Made by a program: the position numbers and the translations under genes | Source of the DNA: an uncultured Oscillospiraceae bacterium | Lineage (GTDB): Bacteria; Bacillota_A; Clostridia; Oscillospirales; Oscillospiraceae | Reading direction: 5' to 3' | Assembly (NCBI GenBank): GCA_900769845.1 | Contig: CAAGIF010000228.1 | Coordinates: 1 to 14,973 of the forward strand | Length of the DNA stretch: 14,973 bases | The notes under the pieces: generated by a model | Database searches by the model: none | The model's input: the letters and a program-made list of their open reading frames with translations, nothing else | What the model was told of the DNA's origin: nothing | Shown: piece after piece, positions 1 through 7,474 of the stretch | How the letters are laid out: every line of letters begins with the position of its first letter | How positions within the stretch are numbered: the stretch's first letter is position 1

Positions 1-404
1 AGCATTTCCACCAAAATGGATACGATTTGAAATACAAGCTGACCGCCGAGAAAAACGCAAAGCAGTCCGAAAAAACTGCGGAAGGTCATGGGTTTCTTCT
101 TTTCGAAGATCACATTCTTCAAATAGCTGGGCTTCTTCCAGGCAAGCAGCGCAGTCATTCCCACAATAATGGCAGCAAAGTAGCCCCATCCGCTGGATAA
201 CGCGCCCATTACCGCATTCTCCAGCATCGTTGCATCCATATGAAGAGCCGCCGGGATCATCCGAATCAGCGCCTCAAACAGGAGCACCACCATAACTGCA
301 GCATTCATAATGCCATAGTATAAAAGCAATGTCCATCCGGTTTTGCTGAACTGTTGGCGCAGATCTTTTTTTATCTGCCGGTATTCAACCAATGTCATAT
401 CCAT
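1..404 (-). CDS. Membrane protein, N-terminal part (possible CPBP/CAAX intramembrane protease), runs off left edge
   Basis: Reading leftward from ATG at 404-402 there are 134 complete codons without a stop before the window ends, so only the N-terminus is visible. It starts MDMTLVEYRQIKKDLRQQFS, followed by hydrophobic segments at about residues 24-45, 70-90 and 112-132, separated by a Lys-rich cytoplasmic-type loop (WKKPSYLKNVIFEKKKPMTF). This layout resembles the N-terminal region of Clostridia CPBP-family membrane proteases, but the diagnostic EExxxR and H motifs would lie beyond the left edge, so the family is an inference; a transporter permease or plain membrane protein is possible. The start is supported by AGAGGAT upstream. 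It begins 4 bases after the stop of the FAD dehydrogenase and should be cotranscribed with it. Confidence 0.55.
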   Translation of the reverse strand, partial: MDMTLVEYRQIKKDLRQQFSKTGWTLLLYYGIMNAAVMVVLLFEALIRMIPAALHMDATMLENAVMGALSSGWGYFAAIIVGMTALLAWKKPSYLKNVIFEKKKPMTFRSFFGLLCVFLGGQLVFQIVSILVEM

Positions 405-408
405 AGAC

Positions 409-1986
409 TTATCCTCTAATCTGTGCAATTACTGCCTCCGCTGACAGCATTCCGTCAATGGCGGCGGACATAATTCCTCCCGCATAGCCCGCGCCCTCAC
501 CGGAAGGATACAGACCTGCAATGGCAGACTGTCGGTCTTGCCCCCGAAGAATCCGCACAGGAGAAGAACTGCGGGTCTCCGGCGCAGTGAGGACCGCATT
601 AGGATCAGAAAAGCCTGCCAAATTCTGATCCAGCTGGGGGATCGCTTCTTTCAAACTGCGGCTGATCTTCTCCGGCAGGACCGCCCGAAGATCCGTCCAG
701 CAGACACCGGGCTGATAGGTCGGCTGAACCGTGCCGGGGCCGGCGCTGGCCCGGTCAGCAAGAAAATCACCCACCAGCTGGGCAGGAGCCCGGTAGTCCC
801 CGCTGACCGCATAGGCGCTTTCCTCGATCTGCCGCTGCCAATACATACCGCCCAGTGGTCCCTCAAAGGGAAATTCTTCCGGATTTACCGTAACCAACAG
901 CGCAGCATTTGCGTTTTCTCCATCCCGGTCTGCATTGCTCATTCCGTTTGTGACCAAACGGCCTTCCTCCGAAGCGGCGGCCACCACATAACCGCCGGGA
1001 CACATGCAGAAGGTATAAACCGTTCCGTCATCCAGATGCTTTACCAGCTTATAATCCGCCGGAGGCAGAACCGGATTGTTGAATCCATACTGGGCGGCAT
1101 TGACCGACGCCTGGCTGTGTTCAATCCGAACGCCCATGGCAAAGGGTTTGGCTTCCATGGGAACATTCAGGTCATTTAGCATCTCGAAAGTATCCCGGGC
1201 GCTGTGACCGATAGCTAAAATAACATGATCACAAGAAATCCGTTCCCCTCGGTCTGTGGCAACCCCGGTGACTCTGCTGTTTTCCACAATCAATCCGGTA
1301 GCCTGGGTGTTAAAACGAACCTCTGCTCCCAGTTCTTGAATGTATTGCCGAAGATTCTGCACCACGGATAAAAGCACATCCGTTCCCACATGGGGTTTTG
1401 CGTCATAGAGAATATTCTCCCGGGCGCCGAACTCCACAAAGCGCTCCAGGATCCAGCCGATCCTGGGATTGTTTACGCCGGTATTCAGCTTGCCGTCGGA
1501 AAAAGTGCCTGCGCCGCCCTCGCCAAATTGTACATTGCTGCGAACATCCAGCTTGCCGGTCCTCCAAAATTCAGCAACCTTTTCATGCCTGCTTTGGGCA
1601 TCCTCACCCCGTTCCAAAACCAAGGGTTTCAATCCTGCTTTTGCCAGCACCAGCGCCGCAAACATCCCCGCAGGGCCAAATCCCACGACCACCGGACGAT
1701 TTTCCGGCAGAACGGGGCACTTGGGAAGCTTGTAGTAGGAAACCGGAGCGATGGAAGCTCGCTTGCAGCCGGATTTCCGGATAAGCTTTTCCTCGTTGCC
1801 ATCCACGGTTACATCCACGGTGTAAATGATCTTTACATCCGGTTTTTTTCTGGCATCCACACTGCGGCGAACAATGCGAATACCCCGGATCTTGGAATTA
1901 GGAACCTTCAAAAGCTTCGCAGCTTCAAAAGGAAGCTGATTCACATTATGCTCCGGAGGAAATGTAATATCGCGAATTCTTATCAT
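409..1986 (-). CDS. NAD(P)/FAD-dependent dehydrogenase, COG2509 family
   Basis: A flavoprotein of 525 residues whose physiological substrate is unknown for the family. I place the start at ATG 1986 (MIRIRDITFPPEHN), preceded by AGGAGAAACGCT; a longer in-frame start at 2058 lies deep in the upstream gene and would add 24 unlikely residues. Residues 1-90 form the family's characteristic N-terminal domain. The Rossmann motif GFGPAG is at about 102-107, the conserved FGEGGAGTFSDGKLNT block at about 154-169, and the C-terminal FAD-contacting GLYPSGEGAGYAGGIMSAA at about 492-510. Length and motif order match full-length members, so the gene looks intact. Its ATG overlaps the TGA of the upstream BaiN-like gene (ATGA at 1983-1986), implying translational coupling of two different flavoproteins. 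Family assignment is secure; the reaction is not known. Confidence 0.9.
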   Translation of the reverse strand: MIRIRDITFPPEHNVNQLPFEAAKLLKVPNSKIRGIRIVRRSVDARKKPDVKIIYTVDVTVDGNEEKLIRKSGCKRASIAPVSYYKLPKCPVLPENRPVVVGFGPAGMFAALVLAKAGLKPLVLERGEDAQSRHEKVAEFWRTGKLDVRSNVQFGEGGAGTFSDGKLNTGVNNPRIGWILERFVEFGARENILYDAKPHVGTDVLLSVVQNLRQYIQELGAEVRFNTQATGLIVENSRVTGVATDRGERISCDHVILAIGHSARDTFEMLNDLNVPMEAKPFAMGVRIEHSQASVNAAQYGFNNPVLPPADYKLVKHLDDGTVYTFCMCPGGYVVAAASEEGRLVTNGMSNADRDGENANAALLVTVNPEEFPFEGPLGGMYWQRQIEESAYAVSGDYRAPAQLVGDFLADRASAGPGTVQPTYQPGVCWTDLRAVLPEKISRSLKEAIPQLDQNLAGFSDPNAVLTAPETRSSSPVRILRGQDRQSAIAGLYPSGEGAGYAGGIMSAAIDGMLSAEAVIAQIRG

Positions 1987-3203
1987 AGCGTTTCTCCTGC
2001 GCTGCAGCCCGCCAATCTGCCGGAGCTCCAAGCCCATTGCAGATTGTATCCGCCGCAATCGCCATCAATATCCAAAACTTCGCCGCAGGCATAAAGTCCC
2101 GGGACCAGTTTGCTTTCCATGGTCTCAGGATCAAATTCCCGGGTCACTATACCGCCGGCAGTCACCTGAGCGCTGTCCATGCCCATGGGTTCTCTCAGGG
2201 AGATTTCAAATTCCTTTGCTCCGCGGCATGCCGCAAGAATCTGATCTTCCCGAAGATCGCAGAGCTTATCCATCGCTTTGATCCCCGCCCACTGGGTAAG
2301 AATCCGCCCCAGACGGTTATGGAGGATCCCGATGAACAGGTCTTCGCCATTCCATCCGGTTTCCCGGCGACGGTTCAGTTCTGTGAACAATTCTTCCATA
2401 GTCAAATCCGGCAGAAAATCCAGTCTGCAGGTCCAGTCGCCGCCGCCAAAGCAGGCATCTCTGGACACTTCAAAAATCACCGGACCGGAAAGACCGTACT
2501 CCGTGAACTGGATTTCTCCCGCGCTCTGCCGATGGAGCCTGCCATCACACAGAACCGCCGCGTGGCAGTTGGCGCGAACACCCTTCAAGGAAGCGCAGCC
2601 GCTCCATTCAGAGCAAAGCTGCACCAGGGCGGGGCGTAGTTTGGTGGCGCTGTGTCCCATGCTCCGAAGAAGCTTATAGCCGGACATGGAGCCTCCCAGC
2701 TTGGTGCCGGCAAGTCCGCCGGATGCAACGATCAAACGGTCGCAGGAAATAACATCATCCTGCCCTTTTACCAAGAATCTGCCATGCTCACGCTTAATAC
2801 TTTGAACTTCAAAGCCGGTACAAAGAGAAATATTGGGTCTGTTCAGTGCAAACCGCAGCACATCCACCACCGAGTTTGCCTGATCGGAATAGGGATATAC
2901 TCTGCCCGATTCCTCCCATACCGTATGCAATCCTAGATCCCGAAACCATCGCAAAGTATTTTCCACACCGAAGGAACGAATCGCCGGTTCTGCAAACTGC
3001 GGTTCCTCTCCGTAATATCCCGAGGCTGACGCATGAAGATTGCTCAGATTACATCTGCCGTTTCCTGTGGCAGAGAGTTTCTTGCCCACACGGGCCTGCC
3101 GCTCCATCAGAATGACCTGTACATTGGGGTTTTCCGATGCTGCCAATGCCGCAGCCATGCCGGATGCGCCGGCACCTATGATACCGATAACCACAGTTTT
3201 CAC
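1983..3203 (-). CDS. HI0933/YhiN family flavoprotein (BaiN-like NAD(P)/FAD-dependent oxidoreductase)
   Basis: A 406-residue flavoprotein of the HI0933 family (COG2081). The N-terminal dinucleotide fold has GAGASG at residues 10-15, followed by the family signature GKKLSATGNGRCNLSN at 40-55. The C-terminal signature GLYACGEVLDIDGDCGGYNL with QWAWSSG marks the FAD site. Length is normal (about 400). Database annotation often labels this family BaiN after a reported bile-acid dehydrogenase role in Clostridium scindens; no other bile acid gene is present here, so I would not assign that reaction. The start is GTG at 3203, after AAGGAAAG; a second GTG lies three codons in. It is the first gene of the leftward operon and is driven by a good promoter at 3221-3249. 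Its stop overlaps the next start by 4 bases. Confidence 0.9.
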   Translation of the reverse strand: MKTVVIGIIGAGASGMAAALAASENPNVQVILMERQARVGKKLSATGNGRCNLSNLHASASGYYGEEPQFAEPAIRSFGVENTLRWFRDLGLHTVWEESGRVYPYSDQANSVVDVLRFALNRPNISLCTGFEVQSIKREHGRFLVKGQDDVISCDRLIVASGGLAGTKLGGSMSGYKLLRSMGHSATKLRPALVQLCSEWSGCASLKGVRANCHAAVLCDGRLHRQSAGEIQFTEYGLSGPVIFEVSRDACFGGGDWTCRLDFLPDLTMEELFTELNRRRETGWNGEDLFIGILHNRLGRILTQWAGIKAMDKLCDLREDQILAACRGAKEFEISLREPMGMDSAQVTAGGIVTREFDPETMESKLVPGLYACGEVLDIDGDCGGYNLQWAWSSGRLAGCSAGETL

Positions 3204-3220
3204 CCACTTTCTTTCCTTAC

Positions 3221-3249
3221 ATTATAACCGAAGAAAATCCTATTTGCAA
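3221..3249 (-). promoter_or_regulatory. Promoter of the leftward flavoprotein operon
   Basis: On the minus strand a perfect -10 box TATAAT (plus coordinates 3221-3226) sits 17 bases from TTGCAA (3244-3249), a 4/6 match to the -35 consensus. Transcription should begin near 3214-3215, only about 11 bases before the GTG start and at the edge of the ribosome binding site, so the leader would be very short. The -35 hexamer is its own reverse complement and also serves the opposite promoter. Confidence 0.7.
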
Positions 3250-3271
3250 TAACAATAAGATGTGATATAAT
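3244..3271 (+). promoter_or_regulatory. Promoter of the ylmH-ynzC transcription unit (extended -10)
   Basis: Perfect TATAAT at 3266-3271 is preceded by TGA at 3263-3265, giving the extended -10 pattern TGnTATAAT. TTGCAA at 3244-3249 is 16 bases upstream and could be the -35. The predicted start site near 3278 leaves about 10 bases before the ATG at 3288, with only a weak GGTGAT-like ribosome binding site. Confidence 0.7.
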
Positions 3272-3287
3272 AGGCAGCGGTGATACC

Positions 3288-4073
3288 ATGGATCGTAAAA
3301 ACATTGACAAAATCGCATCCAATCCGGATGATCGGGTTCTGCTTGCCAAACTGTGGGACAAGCTCCAATCCGGCATTCGCCGGTGTGTGGCTACAAATAC
3401 CTGCTTTCTTTCCCCCCGGGAACTGGACATGGCCCGGTTTCTTTTTGGGCACATGCCGGGGTTGTATGCCTTCGGCGGTTACGAGGAGGCAGAGAGAAAG
3501 ATGCTCTGTTATCTGCCGGAATATCTGGAGTTTGACAGTCTATATCAGGAAGGAAGCCCCCTGGTTTGTATCCGCGCGGAATTTTACGACGGTGACAGTC
3601 TTTCCCACCGGGATTTTCTTGGCGCTTTGATGGGCGCTGGAATCGGTCGGGAAACAGTTGGAGACATCTGTGTGGACAGGGGCTGCTGCGATTTTTTTGT
3701 TGCTGCAGAAATCGCTCCCTACATCCTGCAGAATTTCTCATCTGCCGGCAGAACCAAGCTGCATCTCAAACAAATTCCCCTGGCAGAAGCCAATATTCCC
3801 ACTCCGGAAATCAAAGAAATTAAGGACACCGTAGCTTCCCTGCGTTTGGACAGCATTGTTGCCTCGGGTTTTCGTATCGGTCGAAGCCTTGCCGCCCAGC
3901 ACATCTGTGCAGGAAAGGTTTCCATCGACGGCCTGCCCTGTGAAAAACCGGACAAACTGATAGAGGAAGGCGTCCGGATCTCCCTTCGGGGTATGGGAAA
4001 GATCAAGCTCCATGCTGTCAACGGAAAAACAAAAAAGGATAGAATTTCGGTGGTCATCCACCGTTATATGTGA
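3288..4073 (+). CDS. ylmH: YlmH-family S4-domain RNA-binding protein
   Basis: A 261-residue protein of the YlmH family (COG2302). The family binds 50S ribosomal subunits carrying stalled nascent chains, and in Bacillus subtilis YlmH has been tied to ribosome-associated quality control as an RqcP-like factor; that role is inferred here by homology. An N-terminal YlmH-specific region is followed by the signature SHRDFLGALMGAGI at about 106-119 and the RETVGDI segment. The S4 RNA-binding domain occupies about 184-250 (LRLDSIVASGFRIGRS, then AGKVSIDG). Length is typical and the gene looks intact. The start ATG has a weak ribosome binding site and a very short predicted leader. It is followed after 9 bases by ynzC, whose Shine-Dalgarno overlaps this stop codon. 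The usual ylm/divIVA neighbours are not seen; here it stands apart. Confidence 0.92.
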   Translation: MDRKNIDKIASNPDDRVLLAKLWDKLQSGIRRCVATNTCFLSPRELDMARFLFGHMPGLYAFGGYEEAERKMLCYLPEYLEFDSLYQEGSPLVCIRAEFYDGDSLSHRDFLGALMGAGIGRETVGDICVDRGCCDFFVAAEIAPYILQNFSSAGRTKLHLKQIPLAEANIPTPEIKEIKDTVASLRLDSIVASGFRIGRSLAAQHICAGKVSIDGLPCEKPDKLIEEGVRISLRGMGKIKLHAVNGKTKKDRISVVIHRYM

Positions 4074-4082
4074 GGTTATGCT

Positions 4083-4286
4083 ATGAACATGAATGAAGTA
4101 ATTGCCCGGATCAATAAGCTTGCCAAGAAGGCAAAAACAGAAGGATTAACCGAGGCAGAACTGGCAGAACGGGATAAGCTGAGAAGAATCTATATTGACT
4201 CCGTAAAAGCGAATCTGGTAGGCCAGCTTGACAACACCTACCTCCTCCGCCCCGATGGAACCAAGGAGAAGATTCAACACAAATAA
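4083..4286 (+). CDS. ynzC: DUF896 (UPF0291/YnzC) family protein
   Basis: A 67-residue protein with the DUF896 pattern: an N-terminal helix (IARINKLAKKAKTEGLTEAE), a Leu/Glu-rich second helix with RDKLRRIYIDSVKANL, and a short polar tail. Bacillus subtilis YnzC has a helical-hairpin structure and is reported to be under LexA control; its exact role is unsettled. No LexA-like site is evident here because the gene is second in the ylmH unit. The Shine-Dalgarno GAGG at 4072-4075 overlaps the ylmH stop. A second in-frame ATG two codons later (4089) is an equally possible start. A strong terminator follows 10 bases after the stop. Confidence 0.88.
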   Translation: MNMNEVIARINKLAKKAKTEGLTEAELAERDKLRRIYIDSVKANLVGQLDNTYLLRPDGTKEKIQHK

Positions 4287-4296
4287 TACTGTTACG

Positions 4297-4338
4297 CCCC
4301 CGGTTGCACACAAAAGTGCCACTGGGGGTGTTTTTTAT
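4297..4338 (+). terminator. Rho-independent terminator after ynzC
   Basis: CGCCCCCGGTTGCAC pairs with GTGCCACTGGGGGTG across a short A-rich loop: about 15 pairs with one mismatch and two G-T wobbles, directly followed by TTTTTT. It ends the ylmH-ynzC unit and lies immediately upstream of the amidase gene. Confidence 0.88.
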
Positions 4339-4349
4339 GCTCCGGGTGA

Positions 4350-4369
4350 AAGGAGCAGTGAAAAACATG
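4350..4369 (+). promoter_or_regulatory. Ribosome binding site and start of the amidase gene
   Basis: AAAGGAG at 4349-4355 is 11 bases before ATG 4367 and only 2 bases before GTG 4358. The ATG gives MSNIWYISPS, which matches the usual beginning of this amidase type, so I prefer it. The upstream in-frame ATG at 4304 lies inside the terminator stem and is unlikely. Confidence 0.6.
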
Positions 4370-5053
4370 TCAAATATTTGGTACATCAGTCCATCCAATC
4401 AGCACGCAAATATGGGAGTGGGAGACTACGGCAGTGAGAAAGAACAAATGAATCTTCTAACCGATGATATCCTTCCCTATCTGGACCGAGCAGGCGTGCG
4501 CTATCACAGAGGCCATCCGGACATAACCATCGAACAGCGGGTAAAAGAGTCCAACGAAATGGAAGCCTGCTTTCACTTGAGCCTGCACTCCAATGCCGGC
4601 GGCAAGGGTATGGCAAGAGGTCCGGTCGCCTACTACTACAGCGAAACCGGAAGAAAATTCAGCGAAAAAATGATTGCCGCCCTTTTGGAGCTTGGGCAGG
4701 AAAACAACCGTTGGAAAAACAGCAAACAGGAAACGGGCTTTTATGAACTAAAGCGCACCGCAGCCCCTGCCTGCCTGCTGGAAGTCGACTTCCACGACAG
4801 TGTATCCGGCGTGGAATTTCTCACAAAGCGCCGAACAGATATTGCCAAAGCCATCGCAAAGGTCATCATCGAGTGGGACGGGAAAGAATATACAGACCTC
4901 ACACCAAAGGATCCCGTGGATCTATGCAAAGAGTGGGGGCTATTTGAAAATGTTCAGGATAAAGCCTATTGGTCCGATCCCATGACCCGTCGGCAGGTGG
5001 CGACTCTGGTAGTCAAATTCAAGGAACTGTTGGAAAAGGAGGTGAAATCATGA
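4367..5053 (+). CDS. N-acetylmuramoyl-L-alanine amidase, phage endolysin type (Amidase_3)
   Basis: A 228-residue zinc amidase expected to cleave the MurNAc-L-Ala bond of peptidoglycan. The N-terminus has the variant SPSNQHAN (residues 8-15) that phage-type members carry in place of DPGHGG. Probable zinc ligands or catalytic residues are a His in that region (His13), Glu24 in GSEKEQ, His74 in SLHSNA, and Glu139 in LLEVDFHD. After the catalytic domain (to about 172) a 55-residue tail contains WSDPMTRRQVATLVVKF, which resembles half of an SLH-like motif seen in many endolysin tails. No signal peptide is visible, so export would need the holin encoded next (ATGA overlap). No other phage gene is nearby. 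It could be a prophage remnant or a domesticated lysis or secretion device. Confidence 0.87.
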   Translation: MSNIWYISPSNQHANMGVGDYGSEKEQMNLLTDDILPYLDRAGVRYHRGHPDITIEQRVKESNEMEACFHLSLHSNAGGKGMARGPVAYYYSETGRKFSEKMIAALLELGQENNRWKNSKQETGFYELKRTAAPACLLEVDFHDSVSGVEFLTKRRTDIAKAIAKVIIEWDGKEYTDLTPKDPVDLCKEWGLFENVQDKAYWSDPMTRRQVATLVVKFKELLEKEVKS

Positions 5054-5454
5054 AACAGGTTGTTTGTACCCTCTTCGGAATCTTGGGCGCAGCGGCTTCC
5101 TGGGCCTTTGGGGGCTGGGATGTGGCTATGGCTGCGCTGACGGTATGCATGGTCGTGGACTATCTGTCCGGAAGCATCGTTGCCCTGGTATTTCACAAGA
5201 GCAACAAGTCGGAAACCGGGGCCTACAATTCCGGTTACGGCCTGAAAGGCCTTTGCAAAAAAGGGCTGATGCTGCTATTTGTGCTGGTTGCAGTGCAGAT
5301 AGACCGAATGCTGGGTACATCCTATGTGCGTGATGCTGTGTGTATCGGATTCTGTACCAATGAGGTTCTGTCCATTATTGAAAATCTTGGGCTAGCCGGA
5401 ATCCCTATGCCCCAGGCAGTACTGAAAGCATTGGAGCAATTGCAAAAAAAATGA
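5050..5454 (+). CDS. Phage holin family protein (toxin secretion/phage lysis holin type)
   Basis: A 134-residue small membrane protein of the TIGR01593/Phage_holin_4 type, the group that also contains TcdE-like toxin-release holins. Hydrophobic segments lie at about residues 5-22, 26-48, 73-91 and 94-112, with the typical conserved middle KSETGAYNSGYGLKGLCKKG (53-72) and a charged C-terminal end LKALEQLQKK. The family forms membrane lesions that release endolysins or toxins. It starts with ATG 5050 behind a near-perfect AAGGAGGTGA Shine-Dalgarno, and its ATG overlaps the amidase TGA, so both products are translationally coupled. It is followed almost at once by a terminator. No toxin gene or structural phage gene is visible in the window. 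Confidence 0.87.
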   Translation: MKQVVCTLFGILGAAASWAFGGWDVAMAALTVCMVVDYLSGSIVALVFHKSNKSETGAYNSGYGLKGLCKKGLMLLFVLVAVQIDRMLGTSYVRDAVCIGFCTNEVLSIIENLGLAGIPMPQAVLKALEQLQKK

Positions 5455-5459
5455 GCATC

Positions 5460-5497
5460 AGCCGCGTCTTTCCAGGCGCGGCTATTTTTTTCTTTTC
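5460..5497 (+). terminator. Rho-independent terminator after the holin gene
   Basis: A perfect 7-bp stem AGCCGCG (5460-5466) and CGCGGCT (5477-5483) with a 10-base loop is followed by ATTTTTTTCTTTT. It starts 5 bases after the holin stop and closes the lysis pair. Confidence 0.88.
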
Positions 5498-5521
5498 TTT
5501 CCCGACATAATCTGTTATAAT
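5493..5521 (+). promoter_or_regulatory. Promoter of the ygiQ-like gene (extended -10)
   Basis: Perfect TATAAT at 5516-5521 preceded by TGT (5513-5515) gives the extended -10 form TGnTATAAT. The -35 at 17-base spacing is poor (TTTTCT, 5493-5498) and overlaps the terminator T-run, so recognition probably rests on the extended -10. The predicted start site near 5528 leaves a leader of about 22 bases. Confidence 0.68.
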
Positions 5522-5549
5522 GACAAAAAAGTATTTCGCGAGGTTGCAT

Positions 5550-7469
5550 ATGAATTTTCTACCCATTTGCAAACAGGATATGCTGGACAGAGGCTGGACT
5601 CAGTGCGACTTTGTCTATGTGATCGGGGATGCCTATGTGGATCATCCCTCCTTTGGTCACGCCATTATCAGCAGGATCCTGGAGCATCACGGTTACAGCG
5701 TGGGCATTATTTCCCAGCCGGACTGGAAAAATCCCAAATCCATTGATATTTATGGCAGACCCCGGCTGGGTTTCCTGGTCTCCGGCGGCAATATGGACTC
5801 CATGGTCAACCACTATTCCGTTACCAAGCACAGACGGAAGACCGATGCCTACACCCCCGGCGGGGAAATGGGCAAACGGCCGGATTACGCCACCATCGTA
5901 TACTGCAATTTGATCCGGCAGACCTACAGGGATGTTCCCATTCTCATCGGCGGCATCGAAGCAAGCCTGCGCCGGCTGGGACATTACGATTATTGGTCGG
6001 AGTCCATGAAACGCTCTATCCTGCTGGACTCTCAGGCTGACCTTCTGATGTACGGTATGGGCGAAAAATCTGTTGTGGAGATTGCAGATGCCTTAAATTC
6101 CGGAATGGATGTCAAGGATATTACCTACATCGACGGAACTGTTTTCAAGACAGAGCAACCCGATGAAAGCCTGCCCACAATTTTCCTGCCCGCTTTCGAC
6201 GAGGTAAAAACCAATAAGCGAAAATACGCCGAATCCTTTAAAATCCAGTACGGAAACTGTGATCCCTTCACCGCTAAGCGGCTGTCAGAGCGCTATGGAA
6301 AAGAATTTGTGGTGCAGAACCCGCCCCAGAAACCACTTACAACAGAAGAAATGGATCGGGTATATGCCCTGCCCTACCAGCGCACATGGCACCCCAGCTA
6401 CGCAAAAAAAGGCGGTGTCCCTGCCATTGAGGAAGTGAAATTCAGTCTGGTTTCCAACCGGGGCTGTTTTGGCGCCTGCTCCTTCTGCGCGCTGACCTTC
6501 CACCAGGGTCGGATTATTCAGACCCGATCCCACGATTCTATTCTTGCCGAAGCGGAACTTATGGTCAAGGATAAGGATTTCAAGGGATACATCCACGATG
6601 TGGGCGGTCCCACCGCCAATTTCCGCCATCCCGCCTGCGACAAGCAGCTTACCAAGGGCGCCTGCGGCGGTCGTCAGTGCCTGTACCCCACCCCCTGCAA
6701 GAACATGAAGGCAGATCATTCTGACTATATCGCTTTGCTTCGCAAACTGCGAAAGATCCCCGGGGTTAAGAAGGTCTTTGTCCGCAGCGGCATCCGATTT
6801 GATTATCTGCTGGCAGATAAAAAGGATACCTTCTTCAAGGAACTGGTACAATTCCACATTTCCGGTCAGCTAAAGGTCGCTCCGGAACATGTTTCCGATG
6901 CTGTGCTATGTCGTATGGGCAAGCCGAAGAACGCGGTATACAACAAGTTTGTTGACAAATACTATGCGCTGAACAAGCAGTACGGTATGAATCAGTTTCT
7001 TGTGCCCTACCTTATGTCCAGCCATCCCGGCTCGACCATGAAGGAGGCCGTGGAGCTGGCAGAATACATCCGGGATATGGGCTATAATCCCGAGCAAGTG
7101 CAGGATTTCTACCCCACTCCCTCCACACTCTCCACCGTTATGTACTATACCGGACTGGACCCCAGAACCATGGAAAAGGTCTATGTTCCCACAGATCCCC
7201 ACGAGAAGGCCATGCAGCGGGCGCTGATCCAATACCGCAATCCCAAGAACTATTATCTTGTCCGGGAAGCGCTGATCGCTGCCCACAGAGAGGATCTGAT
7301 CGGGTCCGGACCCAAGTGCCTGATCCGGGCTGTGCCGCCCCGCCAGGGCAAGCCCTCCGCACCCCCTCCTAAACCAAGTGTCAGGGGAACACCCTCTGTA
7401 AAAAAACCATCTGCAAAGCCTGCCGGTAAGAAGCCCGCGCCTAAAGCGCCCGTCAGAAAGAAACGGTAA
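5550..7469 (+). CDS. YgiQ family radical SAM protein
   Basis: A 639-residue radical S-adenosylmethionine protein of the YgiQ/UPF0313 family, whose substrate is unknown. The start is ATG 5550 ([16 protein letters not shown]), with GAGG 7-10 bases upstream; an in-frame ATG at 5520 overlaps the -10 box and is rejected. The N-terminal B12-binding-like region has the hallmark [11 protein letters not shown] at about 28-38. The [4Fe-4S] motif CFGACSFC places Cys306, Cys310 and Cys313 in a CX3CX2C arrangement. The C-terminal DUF3362-type region follows ([18 protein letters not shown]). The last 40 or so residues are a low-complexity Lys/Pro/Ala/Arg tail. Its stop is 5 bases before the next gene, so the two are cotranscribed. 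Confidence 0.93.
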   Translation: MNFLPICKQDMLDRGWTQCDFVYVIGDAYVDHPSFGHAIISRILEHHGYSVGIISQPDWKNPKSIDIYGRPRLGFLVSGGNMDSMVNHYSVTKHRRKTDAYTPGGEMGKRPDYATIVYCNLIRQTYRDVPILIGGIEASLRRLGHYDYWSESMKRSILLDSQADLLMYGMGEKSVVEIADALNSGMDVKDITYIDGTVFKTEQPDESLPTIFLPAFDEVKTNKRKYAESFKIQYGNCDPFTAKRLSERYGKEFVVQNPPQKPLTTEEMDRVYALPYQRTWHPSYAKKGGVPAIEEVKFSLVSNRGCFGACSFCALTFHQGRIIQTRSHDSILAEAELMVKDKDFKGYIHDVGGPTANFRHPACDKQLTKGACGGRQCLYPTPCKNMKADHSDYIALLRKLRKIPGVKKVFVRSGIRFDYLLADKKDTFFKELVQFHISGQLKVAPEHVSDAVLCRMGKPKNAVYNKFVDKYYALNKQYGMNQFLVPYLMSSHPGSTMKEAVELAEYIRDMGYNPEQVQDFYPTPSTLSTVMYYTGLDPRTMEKVYVPTDPHEKAMQRALIQYRNPKNYYLVREALIAAHREDLIGSGPKCLIRAVPPRQGKPSAPPPKPSVRGTPSVKKPSAKPAGKKPAPKAPVRKKR

Positions 7470-7474
7470 AAGAA

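Noticed and set aside
538..1179. 213-codon plus-strand frame opposite the COG2509 gene
   Set aside because: It is the antisense of a motif-complete flavoprotein and has no domain pattern or ribosome binding site.
1390..2094. 234-codon plus-strand frame across the junction of the two flavoproteins
   Set aside because: Antisense of two well-supported genes, no family resemblance.
4304..4366. Earlier start (MHTKVPLGVFFM) for the amidase
   Set aside because: The ATG lies in the terminator stem without a ribosome binding site, and the extra residues are not expected in the family; they do not form a proper signal peptide.
6285..6857. 190-codon minus-strand frame opposite the radical SAM gene
   Set aside because: Gly/Ala-rich antisense of the ygiQ radical SAM core with its cysteine motif; no independent evidence.
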